Shown here: one piece after another, positions 23,266 to 38,200 of the stretch
Layout: each line of letters starts with the position of its first letter
How positions within the stretch are numbered: the first letter of the stretch is position 1
Assembly (NCBI GenBank): GCA_963669155.1
Contig: OZ022595.1
Span: 17,858,313-17,922,312, forward strand
DNA length: 64,000 bases
Direction of reading: 5' to 3'
From: Arbacia lixula
Lineage: Eukaryota; Echinodermata; Echinoidea; Arbacioida; Arbaciidae
Position numbers and translations under genes: made by a program
The notes under the pieces: generated by a model
The model's input: only the letters and a program-made list of their open reading frames with translations
Database searches by the model: none
What the model was told of the DNA's origin: nothing

Positions 23266-26200
23266 CCCTCTCTCTCTCTCTCTCTCCCTCTCTCTCTCTC
23301 CCTCCCTCCCTCCCTCTCTCTCACTCACATAGCAACCTCAACGTTTGGTCCTTACCCTCTGCTGTCTCTCTAGTGACGCGAGGGAAGATGGCCATGGTGG
23401 TGTAGATGACCAGGAACCAGAAGCTAACGAGAGGCACAAAGTAGTAGAGCTGATACTTTCTCTCTCTCCCTCTCACTCTCTATCTCTCTCTCTCTCACAT
23501 AACAACCTTAACGTTTGGTCCTTACCCTCTGCTGTCTCTCTAGTGACGCGAGGGAAGATGGCCATGGTGGTGTAGATGACCAGGAACCAGAAGCTAACGA
23601 GAGGCACAAAGTAGTAGAGCTGATACTGCCTGTCCATTACAAGGCACAGGAAGACCACCAGCAGGTTCATGCGGAATATTACCTGTCAAATCATCACATG
23701 AAAACACACTTCAATATTGTGGTATCAGATTTCTTAGCTATTTGTACGGTGTCCACCAATGCGTGGCAGAGCTACCAACATTGAAAATCAACAATTAGGA
23801 AGATTTTGGAAAATTTCATCAGATATCAGGGAGAAGTCTATAAAAGTGCATACAACCCAATGACAATAATCTATCAATAATCAGGGAGATTGGGTGATGT
23901 GATGGAATCCAATGCAGTATTATTGGCCTACATTTCAGGGAGTTTCCTGCGAAATCAGGGAGACTTTTCAACTCTGTAAGCGGTATTGAGAGATGCAATG
24001 CTAGAGCAAGGAGGTATGAAACTGTCGCTGGTTAGCTAGAGCAAACACACAACGATGGGCATTGCAATTAGAATGACATTCTAGAGTGCAGTTATATATC
24101 TTCCAAAAATGCACACACTGCAATATGCACCATTTCTTTGACAACACGTTTTAAAATGGTGGCAAGTCTTCCACTGGAGGGTAAATTCAATGCTTCACAG
24201 ATAAGTATATCTGCTCCAGACAATGTAAATCATTTACCGAGATAAGCTATACAATGTATCAATAGAGTGGCCAACAATGTATTATTGCTAGCAACAAAAA
24301 TATATATGCCGAGACTTACATTACAGACCCGCGCCAGGCCAAACTTTTTCTTGTCCCACGATGCTGAGAACTGACCGTAGGCTGTCATGAAGAGGTATGA
24401 TGCAACCATCAAACGAAGCTGCATATAGATTGGAATCACCTGCAAAACATGGGAAGGTAGTGTCTGTTTTTATACCCAGCTTTCTATAGGATAAAACATT
24501 AAACTGGAGAGGATGCGTAGAAATAAGAATCACCTACAAAACATGGAGAATTGTCATCTACTTTCAAGCATATGATTCAACAGGATCAAGCATAAAATAG
24601 ACAACAAATCATGTAGATCAGAATCTCTAAAAAAAAACAACTAGAATTCTTGCCTGTTTTCATACAAAAGATACAAAACTAAAACAGATTGTATATAGCT
24701 CATTATCTCTTTCAAAACAAGGAGAATTAGTGTCTTTTTTCATACCAATCTTGCAATAGGATCAATCAATCAATCAATCAAATGTAATTGTTAGCAATCT
24801 TCTTGCCAATGGTCTTAAATTCATGTATTGACCATTTTAGAAGCTTGCTGAAAGTTATTTGCCCTCAAATGATCTACATTTGTAGTAATGAGTGATTGAA
24901 TCACAAATCCTCAAAATGTTCGGGCCGAACATTTTGAGGATTTAATCATTAATCATTAATTACTCCACATGTGGATCATTTGAATGTAAACAACTTTCAG
25001 CAAGCTTCTAAAATAGACAATACATGAATTTAGGACCATTGATCAGAAGATTGCTACCAATTACATTTTGAAGGCTTTTTGCCTTCCCTGTACAGTATAT
25101 GCCCTTTAATGGGAGTACCCGGTTCATTCTGCACTGACAGGAGCAATACCATTGTGAATGTTAACTACTCCCGCTACGTTTCAAATGTAAACATCGATAG
25201 CATTTTACTTTTCATGAAAAGGTTAGTCTAGCTATGACTGAGATTTCATACACGGTATCACTAGTGTATACTGCTGATTCCTGCCGAGTTTCATGACTTT
25301 TCCGAAAGGGAGACCCTGTCTTTACGGGCTTGTGTAATTACCTTGCTTGCCCCAGTATAGTGATAAATGAGAATGACCAGCTGCATCCAGCCTTTCCACT
25401 CCTTAGTCTGCTCCAGATTCAACACAGTCGGCTGCAGGGGAGACATTGCCATTCAATGAATTTCACGTCATCTCACTCTATACAGATTCTTAAGGGGAAA
25501 GTTCACCCTGAAGTGAACTTGTCTTTTATAAACTTGGCTTTTATAAAAGCAGAAATATGAAAGAAACATCCTAGTGAAGGTATGAACAAGTCTGTCAAAG
25601 GGCAAGAAAGCTACGATTCATTGAAGTGTTCATTTTGTGACATAACTTGGGAGTTGCTCTCTCATACATGTATGTTGCGTACTATTTTTTGTACAGTGAA
25701 CAATAAAGAACATACACTAACATGCTTACCTTTCTAACATCGGCATGGAAAAACAAGCACATCAACATTGCTACCCCCAGGGGAAAGAAGAAGTAGAAGC
25801 TGGAGAAATGCTTATGCCTCTTTTCAAATAAGTCAGTCCTGAAAAAAAAACAAGCCATAATCAAATATTTCATGGTTATTTTGGTAACCTTGGGATGCAT
25901 GCACCACAAAGGGTCAAATTTAATTCCTAAGGATACTAGACATATTTTTCAGAATCTTGGAGATGATGTGCAGAAAAGAGTTGTATATCTACCAAGAAAT
26001 GCAAATCATTTTATTGTTGTGTATAAAACAGACAGCGTATTCCATTTCACTCTTTATTATTTGTAGGACTCTTTCTAACTTCAAAGATTCATGCATTTCC
26101 TATCATTTGCTTTTTTTTTAAACCTTAAACTCTCACATACTGGTATTTGCTTCACTGACGGTTCTGCATGCTGAAATCAATCAGATATTTTGGTTTTGTT

Positions 26201-29200
26201 TTTCTTCATTTACCCGTGTTAAGACCATATTTGCCGACAGAACCCATATCTATCCTTATTTTGGTATAACATAAAAACATTCTTATTCTCCTAATAACTA
26301 GTGTCATTGTTCACATAACACTATGTGATAAACAACTCTGATTAAACCTACTGTTACTAAAAGCAATATCATTCCATCTAATGGAGTCCTATCAAATTGC
26401 ATGTTGATTTTGCATGCTTTGCATGAGGTTTCCACACTAGATGACAAAACATTTCCAACTCTTTGCATGTCACACGTGCATCTATTCACGAGTTTTACAT
26501 ACAAATCCCATAGTGGTATTTCGTTTGGTACACAAAGGTTTACGCAAAGTTGGCACAGTGGAGCTGTATGGGACATATTGCATTTTGCTACATACACAGA
26601 GAGGTACTCAAGACTGATCTCTTCAAGCAACACAATTCTTTACCTGTCGCAGAGGTATGTATAGAGCATCACCAAACCAAATCTGACCAGACAGCTCGTG
26701 CAATTGTATGCGGTATCCAGCCAATGAGAAGCCTCCTTGGCATCGGACTTGTTTGCTGCGACCTGATTGGCCGCTTCAGAATCCACATGGTTTGCAACGG
26801 TGGTGTCTGGAAGTGAATGCCGTCGGCGTAATTGAATCTTAAAGAAAATGGCAAGAAGGAGGCTGGGGAAAAGAAGAAAACAATGAACTTAGGAAACAGC
26901 TGCAGGGTTATCTCCATTTCAGATGCAGGTGCCTTAGCCCACACATTTCCTTTTCGTAACAAAAAAAAAAATTATGCACTCAATTTTTTGTTAGACAAGT
27001 GCACCCAACGTATTAAGGCTCAGTTATGGGCAGCGATATTAAGACGTCAGACCATCAACTTAACGAAACAGGAAAGAATATTAATAACTGGCCTGCGCAC
27101 ATGTGTATATCTTGCATTTGTTACAATTGGTTCAAATTGTTCCACAATTCTGGAATACAAAACATTAAACATTTTAAAGGCATCTTATTAAAGGGAGATA
27201 ACAATCTAGTCTCTGTAGGAGCTCTATTGACATTGGTTCAACTGTTCTGAAGATGTTTCGGAATACAAAGCATTAAATATTTCTTATTCTATATTTCTTT
27301 ACTAATATAATCTTACTTTAGGGAGATAACACATCTTATCTCTGTCTCCAGAATATCACCCATGATCAAAATCAGCTCCCTGTCCAACTTACTTGGCAAA
27401 GAAGAAGAGAAAAGTTGAGACTTGCAGGGTGTTGATGTCAGGAGGGGGAGTACAGCAGCTGCCATCAGAGGGCTTGACCACCGGATTACAGAATCGGTTC
27501 AGCAGCACTTGAACATTCTAGAGGGAAGATGGGCATGATGATAAGTCAAAGGGAATACACGCTCGTATCTGCTTCATTTCAGCTCATATTTCCTACATTG
27601 CTTATTCTACCAGGTGTGGCCTGGCTTCTTTAAATCATCATAACACTAAATGACTATAACGGTAAATCTGGGCCCTGTTGCATAAAACTTACCATTGATG
27701 GTAACTTTGCTATCAATGGCAACTTCTATGGAAACCTTGAATTTGATTGGCTGTTGAGCGATGTTACCATGGTAGTTACCACTGATGACAGAGTTACCAT
27801 TAATGGCAAGTTTTATGCAACGGGGCCCTGTACCGAGTCAACACTTGCTGAAATATGCGTTGTTAGTGTCTCAGGTCTTTATGCTACAGGGAGCACTCGG
27901 TTTAAAAACAACTACCTGTACTCACAATCTAGTAATCAATATACTGCCCTTCAAATGCAGTTTCAAATTCTTTAATTGGGAGGGAAGTTCTTATCCCTGA
28001 TTTTCTTCCACTTTCCATGTTTTTTAAATGTTTTTTATTTTTTATTTTGTTGACTTGCAAAAGGACTACACTTTCTTTAATACTGCACCATTGGTTCCTG
28101 GAGAAGTATGCAGCTCATTTTACAGTATCCTCATGAGAGAGCAAAGCCGACCCCCCCCCCCTATCTTCCCCTTCCCCCGCCCCATCCTATCTTCCCCTGC
28201 CCACCCCCCCACCCATCCCCTCTCTCCTACTTACTGCAGCGTTGGCTTCTTGAGAAGTATGCAGCCCATCCAAAGTATCGTCATAAGAGAACAAGGCAGT
28301 GGTCACTGATGAATGCCAGAGTTTTACATGGCTGAATGATGACCTGATGAACAACATATATGAACCAGGATTACATGTAGAAAACCTCATGTCACACATA
28401 ATTGTGAAGCTTAATCAGATCAGTACTTGTATAGTAAATCTCAACACATGTCAATAATAAGCAATTTGATCTGCTTTTAAATCATGCTAAGTAATTACAC
28501 TTACATTGATCCTCATGGATGAATACATAAAATCTGCTACTCTCTACATGCCTGTTTCCAATATCAAGGCAGATCTTTCAACATAATAGCTGAGATTCAT
28601 TATTTAGCAACGTTTCTGGTAATTTTCCATCTACTGATGGTTCCACAAAACATATATAATTTCATATTGTAACAGAGAGACTTAAATCTCACAAGCCTCA
28701 CTTTTTTTATTATACAAAGGCACGAGAAATCTTAATACATATCAGTGCACAATACTGTTTTGTTTTTTACAGTGGATATTCAATTCTGTATGTTATATTA
28801 CAAGCTTGATATTTGTCTGTATATATTCTATGACAAAATGTGAAAATTGAAATGAATTAAAATATATTCAAAGCCAATAGCAGGCCTAATAGGTTACGAC
28901 ACCGTCAGTACTTACAGAATTTTGACAGCAGCCATATTGTATGTAGTGATCTGATGGTTTCCGATTACCTTTCTCTCCTCACTCAAGAGATCTTCTTGAA
29001 CCGGAGCTGAAAAGTCAAAGGCATGAAAAAAGAAGAAGAAAAAAGCATTAAAAGACGGGTGTCCCATTTGCAAAAGTCATGAAACTCGACATAAGTCAGC
29101 AGTTTTCTGTCTATGAAATCTCGGTCACATCTTAAAAATTAAATGCACTGCTCCCAGGCCTGCTACAATATGTACACACACAAATGAGAGAAAACATGTT

Positions 29201-32200
29201 ATTGTGCCGCACAATTGTATGCTGCATGCTATGCTATCTATTATTCAAAATGATGTGACAATATATTTGCATGTTGTTAAATACGCAACCCTATAGTGAT
29301 TTTGCGAAATTCATGCTCCTACACTACTATAACTCAGGTTATCAAATCACAGGGGCATACTGTATCAGCTGTGTGCACAATACAAGCAGGGAACAGTTGT
29401 TATATTTAGTATTGACTATTGTAGAGGCACACTTGCTTTATCATCAGCTATCATACTTCATGTCACTTCTGACTTCACAGCTGTAGTACATCCATGTTTC
29501 ATCAATACAGGGCGCTCTCAGTTACCATTCACCACCTAAGGGGGAACATACCAAACATTGACCAGGCTACATTTGATCAATCAGTAATCGATAACTCTTT
29601 ACCCGTTTTTATTGTCATTGGATCTGCTCGCCTTTTGTCTAATTGCACAACCCTCAACTACCTGATTAACCATGTTAATTTCAGCAGACCACAACGTCAA
29701 ATCCTGGCCCTAAATGCTTATCCTTACCATGAACAAAACCCTAAACCCTAATTGTTGTTTTTGTTTGTACATAACATGGGAGCTACTCAAGACCAGATGG
29801 CAATGCACCAAGTACAGTATAATTTTGCGTATTAAAGATAATTATGCATTGCAGGTCGCATCGAATGAGTCAGAAATCATGACTTACCTTGTAACATCCA
29901 CACAACATTTGACATCTTTGCTGCACTCTCCATGACAGGAGCCAACTTTGTCAGGTTTTCTGGAGAAACGTCAAATGAACAATTACAAATCATTATACAC
30001 AGTCCAGTATAAAATTTTGCACATAAAGTAAAAAAAGTACTTCTATACTGGTTGCATATGTTTAGCTCTTTCATGTATTGTAATAAATATGCTGCAAACT
30101 CACTAGTTTCTGTCCATGATATTAATTAGAAGTAACAACAAACCATGCTTCCATGAGAATTTTCAATCCATAAACCAGAATTGGCTTTAACTTCTATTCA
30201 ATGCCATCTACATTGTTTTTCTCATCTAATTTTGTTCATACTGTATCATTCTTTGCAATACCAACTTCACGATGCAATAGCTGAAATTCTAATGCAACGC
30301 CACCTTGAGGCACTAAAGGGAAGTGATACTTACTTTGATATTCGCTGAAGCCTTCGGGTTCTCCTTGGCTTAATCTGATAGTCCATGCTCCTACTCCGTG
30401 CACAAGGAGTGCTGGCTTTTTGTCTTTCTCCTATGTAAGAAATACAGAATAATGTCCAGGGGGGGTTCACCAAGCTGTTCTTAAGCTAAGAACGACTTAA
30501 TTACATAAGTTTGTTTGTTTTAATTACATAAGTTTGTAACGATCTGGAGTCGCTCAACCCCAAAGCCAATTTGTGTATCCTCCACTGGAGAGGACTTGTG
30601 TAGTGACCCGAGAAGAAGAAGAAGTTTGTAAAAAAATGAAAAATATAAAATAAAATTACATGTACTGTCAATGCCAGATAAATACGATTTTCTAACAAAC
30701 ACACACTGTGATTCTTTGTTTGATAACGCTTCATTGGCTATGTGTGTGATTGGTCAACAGTAAGACGCACAGGACCAAAAGAGCAGCATTTTGTATGGCA
30801 TGGAACAGGTTAATGTTGGAGCGTGTCCAATCACAGTCTGCAGACTGAAATGTGTGAGATGTTTCCGCCATAACCATGGTCAGAGGACATGCAATCAAGA
30901 CAAAACATGCATTATCTTCCTTCACTGGGGTGCATTCCTTGTCCGTTTTGCGCCTTGTACATCGCCCTCTGGCATGTGGGTCGCTTATCGGGGCTAAACA
31001 GGGCTCCATTGAAAAGCAGCCCTTGAGACTGAAAGGACTACCCTGTCTAAATAAATAAATAAATAAGAAATAAAATAAGTCGTACCGCTTGTATGGCTGA
31101 GCGGAACATGTCACCATTGGTTTGGAGAGAGTCCAGCTGTCCAAAACACCACGATATTACTGCTTTTTGGGTGTATATAACCAGTGTTTTTGGAAGCTTG
31201 CTGGAAACTTGCTTACCGACGTGCATCGGTAATGTAGCGGTATTATCATGGTTATGGTATATGAACAGGGCTTAGGTGTCAATCTTACCAAGACTCGTCT
31301 CTGATATGCCTCGATGGTTGAATCATTAACCTCCGGCTGCCACCAGAATTCCTGTCAAAGTTAAGATCCAACAAGAATAAGTCTGCATGGAAATACTTGC
31401 GAATGACTACCAGTATGCATGCTTGTAAACTACATGTATACACGGAAAGGTCATTGCAGATGACACAATCTAATCAGTCAAACGACATTGCAACTGGCTG
31501 AACCACAGGACCTGATTATTGGATTGATTTAAGAAGGTGACGCTACAGTGCCAGTCATAAAACTGATGTTTGGTTGGAATTGCATCATCGGATTTGGATA
31601 TGTAGTAAAAAAAATACTAATTTGGGGGCAATTTGTAGCCAACTTTTAGCAAAGCTCAAGGAGCTTTGATCTCTGACCTTTCAGGGATTTTACAAAAAAT
31701 GTCATCAGTCTACCTACAAGTAGAGAACCATCTTTGTACCATATTTGGTTTGAATTGCATCATTGGACTCATTATCTTTTAAAAATAAACTTTATTGTCA
31801 TTTGACCTTGTTCAGAATTGACCCTTAGCATACATAGTTCATGGGTCTCATGAAATACACACATGCACCAAGTCTGAAGCAAATCTGGTAAACGGTTCTC
31901 AAAATATTACGTATTACTTCGTGGCAGAGGCATAAAAATGGTGCCACCTTGAAAGTTAAATTGTGATAAGTTTTCCTCTAGCATGCAATCAATCAATCAA
32001 GTCGGGTAGTATTCCCCATCGAGTTCCATGGACAAGTTCTGTCCAGCGGTTCCCATCCATCATCAAATTAATTATTTCCTGTGTTTCCTGGAGACCAGTG
32101 TCTATTCGTAGAGAATCGATAAATGTTCTCCTTGGCCTCCCCCTGTTTGCTTTTTCAATGGAGGGCTCCCACAATAGTACTGAGTGGAGTGTCAGTTCAG

Positions 32201-35200
32201 GGTGTCTTTGTGCATGTCCGGCAAGTTTTAGTCAGCTCTGTGTCACTTTTGAGCTGATCCTCTGGAGATTGCTGTACAGCTCTGAGTTCTCATTCTCATT
32301 ATGTACTGATTGATATTCAGCGCAATTCTGAGCATGCCCTAGTCAAAAATTACTTTCAACGAAACTTTCATGGTGGTCAAAATAATTACTATAATTATAT
32401 TTAATCCTAGATGCTGATAAAAAAGATAGAAAACCCAGGATTATGACTCACTATGTTTCTAACTTATTTTTAAAACTGTGCATAATTCCATTTGACATGT
32501 GAGAGGCATATTACAACTGGTAAGGTTGCAGCGAGTCAGCGAAGTATGATGTTGCAAGTTTCTTCATGCATATCGTCACATCTCCTGAGGATTAATGTCA
32601 GCAAATTTCTCATACAGAACATCATACAGTAGTGACCCCGAGGTCACAGCTGCATTGATGTTTGTTTCATGACTCTGAAGTTATAGTTGAGTTTTTACAA
32701 ATATGTGTCACACTGTGAAACATCAGTTTATGTTCAAGATATGTCCGAATGTTTTTAAAGGTGTGTATGAAGGAGAGAAGAGGGATCGGCTGCAGACAAG
32801 GCACATATATACTACAGCTCAAAGGAATTGGCATAGGGAAAGGGAAAGGGAAGAAAGGGAAGGAGCTACAGTTTTAAACCGTGGTATATTTTGTCCAGTT
32901 CAGCATGCAACACAATGCTTTAGCCTAAAAAGCATCATGTTTCATGCTGAACTGGACAAAATATACTGCTGTTTAAAACTGCGGCTCTTTTCCTTTCCCC
33001 CCTTCCCCTTTCCCTATGCCAATTTCTTTGAGCTGTAGTGTACATGAAATTTGCTGCGACATTATGCGTCAGGAGATGTGACCTTATGTGTTGGCTGTGA
33101 CATTATGTGTTGCTGCAACATTACTGGTTGTAACAAATGCAGACATATAACTTCTTTGCCTAGTCCATGACACAATATGATTTCTGTAAAACATCTATGA
33201 CTCGTTGATGTTACAACATACAATAACATATGGGAAAATTGATGCAAGAATACTTTGTTGGTTTATTTTGGTTTAAAATGAAAGGAGCCTGGTTTTCCCC
33301 GCATAACCTACTTCACAGAATAGCATGTTTTCACCATAATGTATGACTCTGATGCACTTCCTTTCAGGGTTCAATGTGCCACCTTTGTTTGCTCTAAATT
33401 CACATAAAAAATATCTCTACATAATCTCTGTAAATTATCTGACTTGTTGCTGTTTCAATACACATGGGGAACACTTTGCTAGTTTATTTTGTTTTAAAAT
33501 GAGTGAAACCTGGGTTTTCCCCACAAAATCTGCTTCATGGAATACCATGTTTTCACTATAAACTATGACTTTGATTCATTTCCATGGAGGGTGCAACGTG
33601 CCACTTGAAAAATCATGCTCCTTGTTTCCTTTTGTTTGCTCTTACCTTCACATACACTACAGCTCAAAGGAATTGGCATAGGGAAAGGGAAAAAGAAGAA
33701 AAGGAAGGAGCCGCAGTTTAAAACCGCATTATATTTTGTCCAGTTCAGTATGAAACACAATGCTTTCGCCTAAAAACCATCATGTTTCATGCTGAACTGG
33801 ACAAAATATACCTAGGTTTAAAACTGCGGCTCTTTTCCTTTCTACCCTTCCCCTTTCCCTATGCCAATTCCTTTGAGCTGTAGTGTACGTGAAATTTGCT
33901 GTGACATTATGCATCAGGAGATGTGACCTTATGTGTTGGCTGTGACATTATGTGTTGCTGCAACATTACTGGTTGTAACAATGCAGACATATAACTTCTT
34001 TGCCTAGTCCATGACACAATATGATTTCTGTAAAACATCTAATGACTCGTTGATGTTACAACATACAATAACATAGGGGAAAAATTAAAGGAGCCTGGTT
34101 TTCCCCACATAGCCTTGCTTCACAGAATAGTATGTTTTCACCATAATGTATGACTCTGATGCACTTCCTTTCAGGGTTCAATGTGCCACCTTTGTTTGCT
34201 CTAAATTCACATAAAAAATATCTATATAATCTCTGTAAACTATCTGACTTGTTGCTGTTTCAATACACATGGGGAACACTTTGCTAGTTTATTTTGTTTT
34301 AAAATGAATGAAACCTGGGTTTTCCCCACAAAATCTGCTTCATGGAATACCATGTTTTCACTATAAACTATGACTTTAATTCATTTCCATGGAGGATGCA
34401 ACGTGTCACTTGAAAAAATCATGCTCCTTGTTTCCTTTTGTTTGCTCTTACCTTCACATACACTACAGCTCAAAGAAATTGGCATAGGGAAAGTGAAAGG
34501 AAAGAAAGGGAAGGAGCCGCACTTTTAAAACGTGTTATATTTTGTCCAGTTCAGCATGAAACACGATGTTTTTTAGAAGCATCATTATGATATGCTATCT
34601 TAGATGCACACCAAACCACAGGATTTCACAATGATTTGTGTGCCAGGTTCAACTTACTACGGTCGTATCTGTCTCTTCCTCATGGTGACTGGTATCAGAA
34701 TGCTGCAGAGAGAAACAACAGGAATCAGTCAGATGAATTAAATACCGTACTCAGCAATGATAACTTTACACATATACTCACGCACACACACACTTCATTA
34801 CTTCCATTTTTTTTACTGTGTAGATTTACAGCATTGTAGTATCAAATATTGTATATTTTGTCACAGGGAAGGTCATAAATTCCTGTTGATGAACCTCTCC
34901 CATTCCTGGTATATACACTGTGAATTATTAATTTGATAACTACTACACAAGGACTTTGAAGATGATTGATTGCTTCTTCAAACATTACCAAATTCTGCAA
35001 ATATTGGATTAACAACAATACATAGGTTTGTGAGGTGTGGTTCTTAAAGGGATAGTCTACCCTGAAGATAAGTTGGTGTCAATAAAAGCAGAAACATGAA
35101 CGAAACGAAAATCTGTCAAAGGATAAGAAAGCCACAATCTTTTAAAATTTCAATTTTGTGACGTCACGTGCGAGATGCTCTCCAATATGTAGTATACTAT

Positions 35201-38200
35201 TTTTTTTTTCCAAAGGTTAAAAAGGATTAGCATATTACCCATATTGATATGTCACTGAACACACATTTTTACACATACACCTGTACATCTGAAAAAGATT
35301 TATTCCTTAACGTCAAACCAGAAAAAGGGGGATTTATGGGAAAATTGTACACAAAATATGAGAGTATATCGCACGTGACATCAAAAATTAAAACTTAAAC
35401 AAATCATAACTTTCTTACCTTTGTTTGTTTTTGCTTTTATTAAAAAACAACTTCACTTTAGAGTGGACTTTTCCTTTAACAGCAAGTATATGACTAAGAT
35501 GATTAAGATATTCCTCCCTCATCGGCATGTATGTTTGGGAAACACAAATCACACTAACGTGAAGAATAATTCTTCTTGTGTTTTATAATAGATATTGCAT
35601 AAAACCAAGGACAATGTAGTCATTCCAAATCATACTCAATCCAAAGTTTTTGAAAAGAATTTATCATCATTTTGTACAGCACTGACTACTGCCAAGTTCT
35701 ATCCCTTTTAAGGGGAACTAAACCCATATCAAAATACTGAGTTGACTTTTTATAATAAAAGCAGGGAAATATGAGAAACAGATTAGCACAAGTTTCAGGA
35801 AAGTCAGACATATCATAGGGAAGCTATTTTGGTTTGAATATTTGAATCACTAGCAATGTAGGTTTGCTCTTTATATGGAGAGTACACCACAGCTCAAAAG
35901 AATTGGCATAGAGAAAGGGAAAGGGAAGAAAGCGAAGGAGCCGCAGTATTAAACCGTGGTATATTTTGTCCACTTCAGCATGAAACAAGATGCTTTTCAA
36001 GCTAATGCATCATGTTTCATGCTGAACTGGACAAAATATACCACAGTTTAGAACTGAGGCCCCTTCCCTTTCTTCCCTTTCCATTTCTCTATGCCAATTC
36101 CTTTGAGCTGTCGTGTACATGTAGGCAAGTGATGTTCTGGGCATTGTCTTGTTTACCCATGGTACACAAGAACAATGCCAATGCTATACAGTGCATCATT
36201 TTGGACCAATGGGAGTTGCCCATGAAGGTTGGTAATCTACATTTGTATAGTAGTAAGCAAGACTTCTACAAATCCATGACCTCATAATATGTATGATTTT
36301 TCTCAAACTTTTCCCAACCTGGTTTTCAATTAGTTTGTACTTTTATTTAATTCAATTCATCATCAGGTTTCTTTTACCATTAAGCAGTAATCCCCCTTTT
36401 TTGTACAAAATCATTGTTTTTCTTGTTTTGTTTGGTTTCCTTTTAAACACTCCCCAAACTCATTTCTCATGGTTCACTTTTCATTCAAACCAATAGTCCC
36501 TCTTCATAAGAATGATGTGTTTCCGATAAATACTGGAAGGGTGCGACAAACTCACACAGCCCATGCTTACACTACAACATGTGTTCATACATACTGCCGG
36601 ATGTTGACAGATAATATTAACACAGCATTGATTTTCAGATTTCACGATGATGTATGTACACTTTAACCCCTCACCGTACTAAGCACTGACAGCCCCATAT
36701 CAATTACAACTCAGTTTCTTGGCTATAGAAGTGAATGAGTTCGTAACCCTCTCAGGACCATGCACTGACAAACCCATCTCAAGAACAACTCAATTTCTTG
36801 GCTATAGAGCGTTCCTCAGAGCAATCATTTAGGAGGACAAACAATAAAAACCTGTGCATCAGACCATGAAAAGTCATTGTTTTTATGGCTGCTCCTAGGA
36901 ACGCTCTGTAGGACTGAGTATAAATACCACTGTCTACAAGTCAGACTAACAGTGAAAATGGTATTCAAGGCCTCAGGGCAAGTCTCCAGACCACATTTAA
37001 GTAAAAGTCTTCCCACAATGCACGACACGGCGCATGTTTACAGTCATACCCGATTTCTGTCTAGTGTATGAGACAGGAAGTGTGCTCGACTGCATTGTGG
37101 GATTGAAGAATTCGACCACCACAATATAAAATAGATTAATCTGACATCCAACACAATTCCTAACAAGCTTGAAGGTGAAATACATAGGACTTACAAACTT
37201 TGCTTCTTCAAGATCGTCGAGGGTGAAAGATTTCACAAAAGCGAAGTAGAGTTGCCTTATTCTGGAGTCACCCACAAAGACAATTCTTTTTCCCGTCAAA
37301 CACCTTGGAATGTCCCTGTCACAAAACAAAACAAAAGATGACAAGTGATACTGAGTATCGATAATTAAATTGACCATGCCTGTCAAGATCACTGTTTCAT
37401 CAAATAGCCCTATGTATACCAGCTACACTAACTTTTCTATGGGATTTGAGTGTATTACTTGTGAAAAAAAAAAACTTTTAAGGGGAACTAATACTTGACT
37501 TTTATAATAAAAGCAGGGAAATATGAGAACCAGATTAGCAAAAGTTTCAGGAAAGTCAGACATATCATAGGGAAGCTATTTGCGTTTGAATATTTGAATC
37601 ACTAGCAATGTAGGTTTGCTCTTTATATGGAGAGTACACAACAGCTCAAAGGAATTGTGAAAAAAAACACATGTCGTACAGAAAAGGTTGAGAAGTCTTT
37701 ATTGACTTCATTACAAATACATGTAGACAAATTGAGCTATGTTCAATCAACTGGTCACAATCACAAAAATGGCAATCATCAAGATTTAGTACGGCAGACA
37801 ATACTTTATGGATGTTCCAATCACCTGATTGTTACCACACATGTATTGCTTCATGCCTAGCTGTTATAATAGAAACATATAAAGTCAGCTGTTTTTCATT
37901 TACACTATTGTTACTTTTACTTTAGATACCCACTTACATGTACGTGTCCACCCGAGCCCATATTTTTTTTTAACATGACAATAAAAACCACCTTTTTATA
38001 GTGACTTACGGTGTCGACAAATTAGCAGTATTGGAGAGCACACTATGCTAGAGCAAGAAGGAACATGGCACTAGCTACATGTAGCTCGAGCAACCACACA
38101 ATCATGATAGAGTCCAGCAAGAAATACAAACGTTGCAACTAGTGATTCACATCCCAAAGCATTGCATGTACTTCAATGTACAAGCCACAATATTCACTGT

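Larger units (their letters stand above)
32809..34585. repeat. Tandem segmental repeat: two and a half units of MITE plus about 600 bases
   Basis: Unit 1 (32809-33652) and unit 2 (33653-34458) each hold a family A MITE followed by the same segment (GAAATTTGCTG(C/T)GACATTATG to CTTACCTTCACATA). Unit 3 begins at 34459 with a truncated MITE. Unit 2 lacks a stretch of about 35-40 bases around GTTGGTTTATTTTGGTTT. Within each unit a shorter internal duplication repeats CCTGGTTTTCCCC...CATGTTTTCAC. It lies in the CASD1 intron between exons 5 and 4. Confidence 0.88.

Noticed and set aside
22919..23405. Several Ser/Leu-rich and Arg/Glu-rich frames
   Set aside because: They are translations of a CT/GA microsatellite in overlapping frames.
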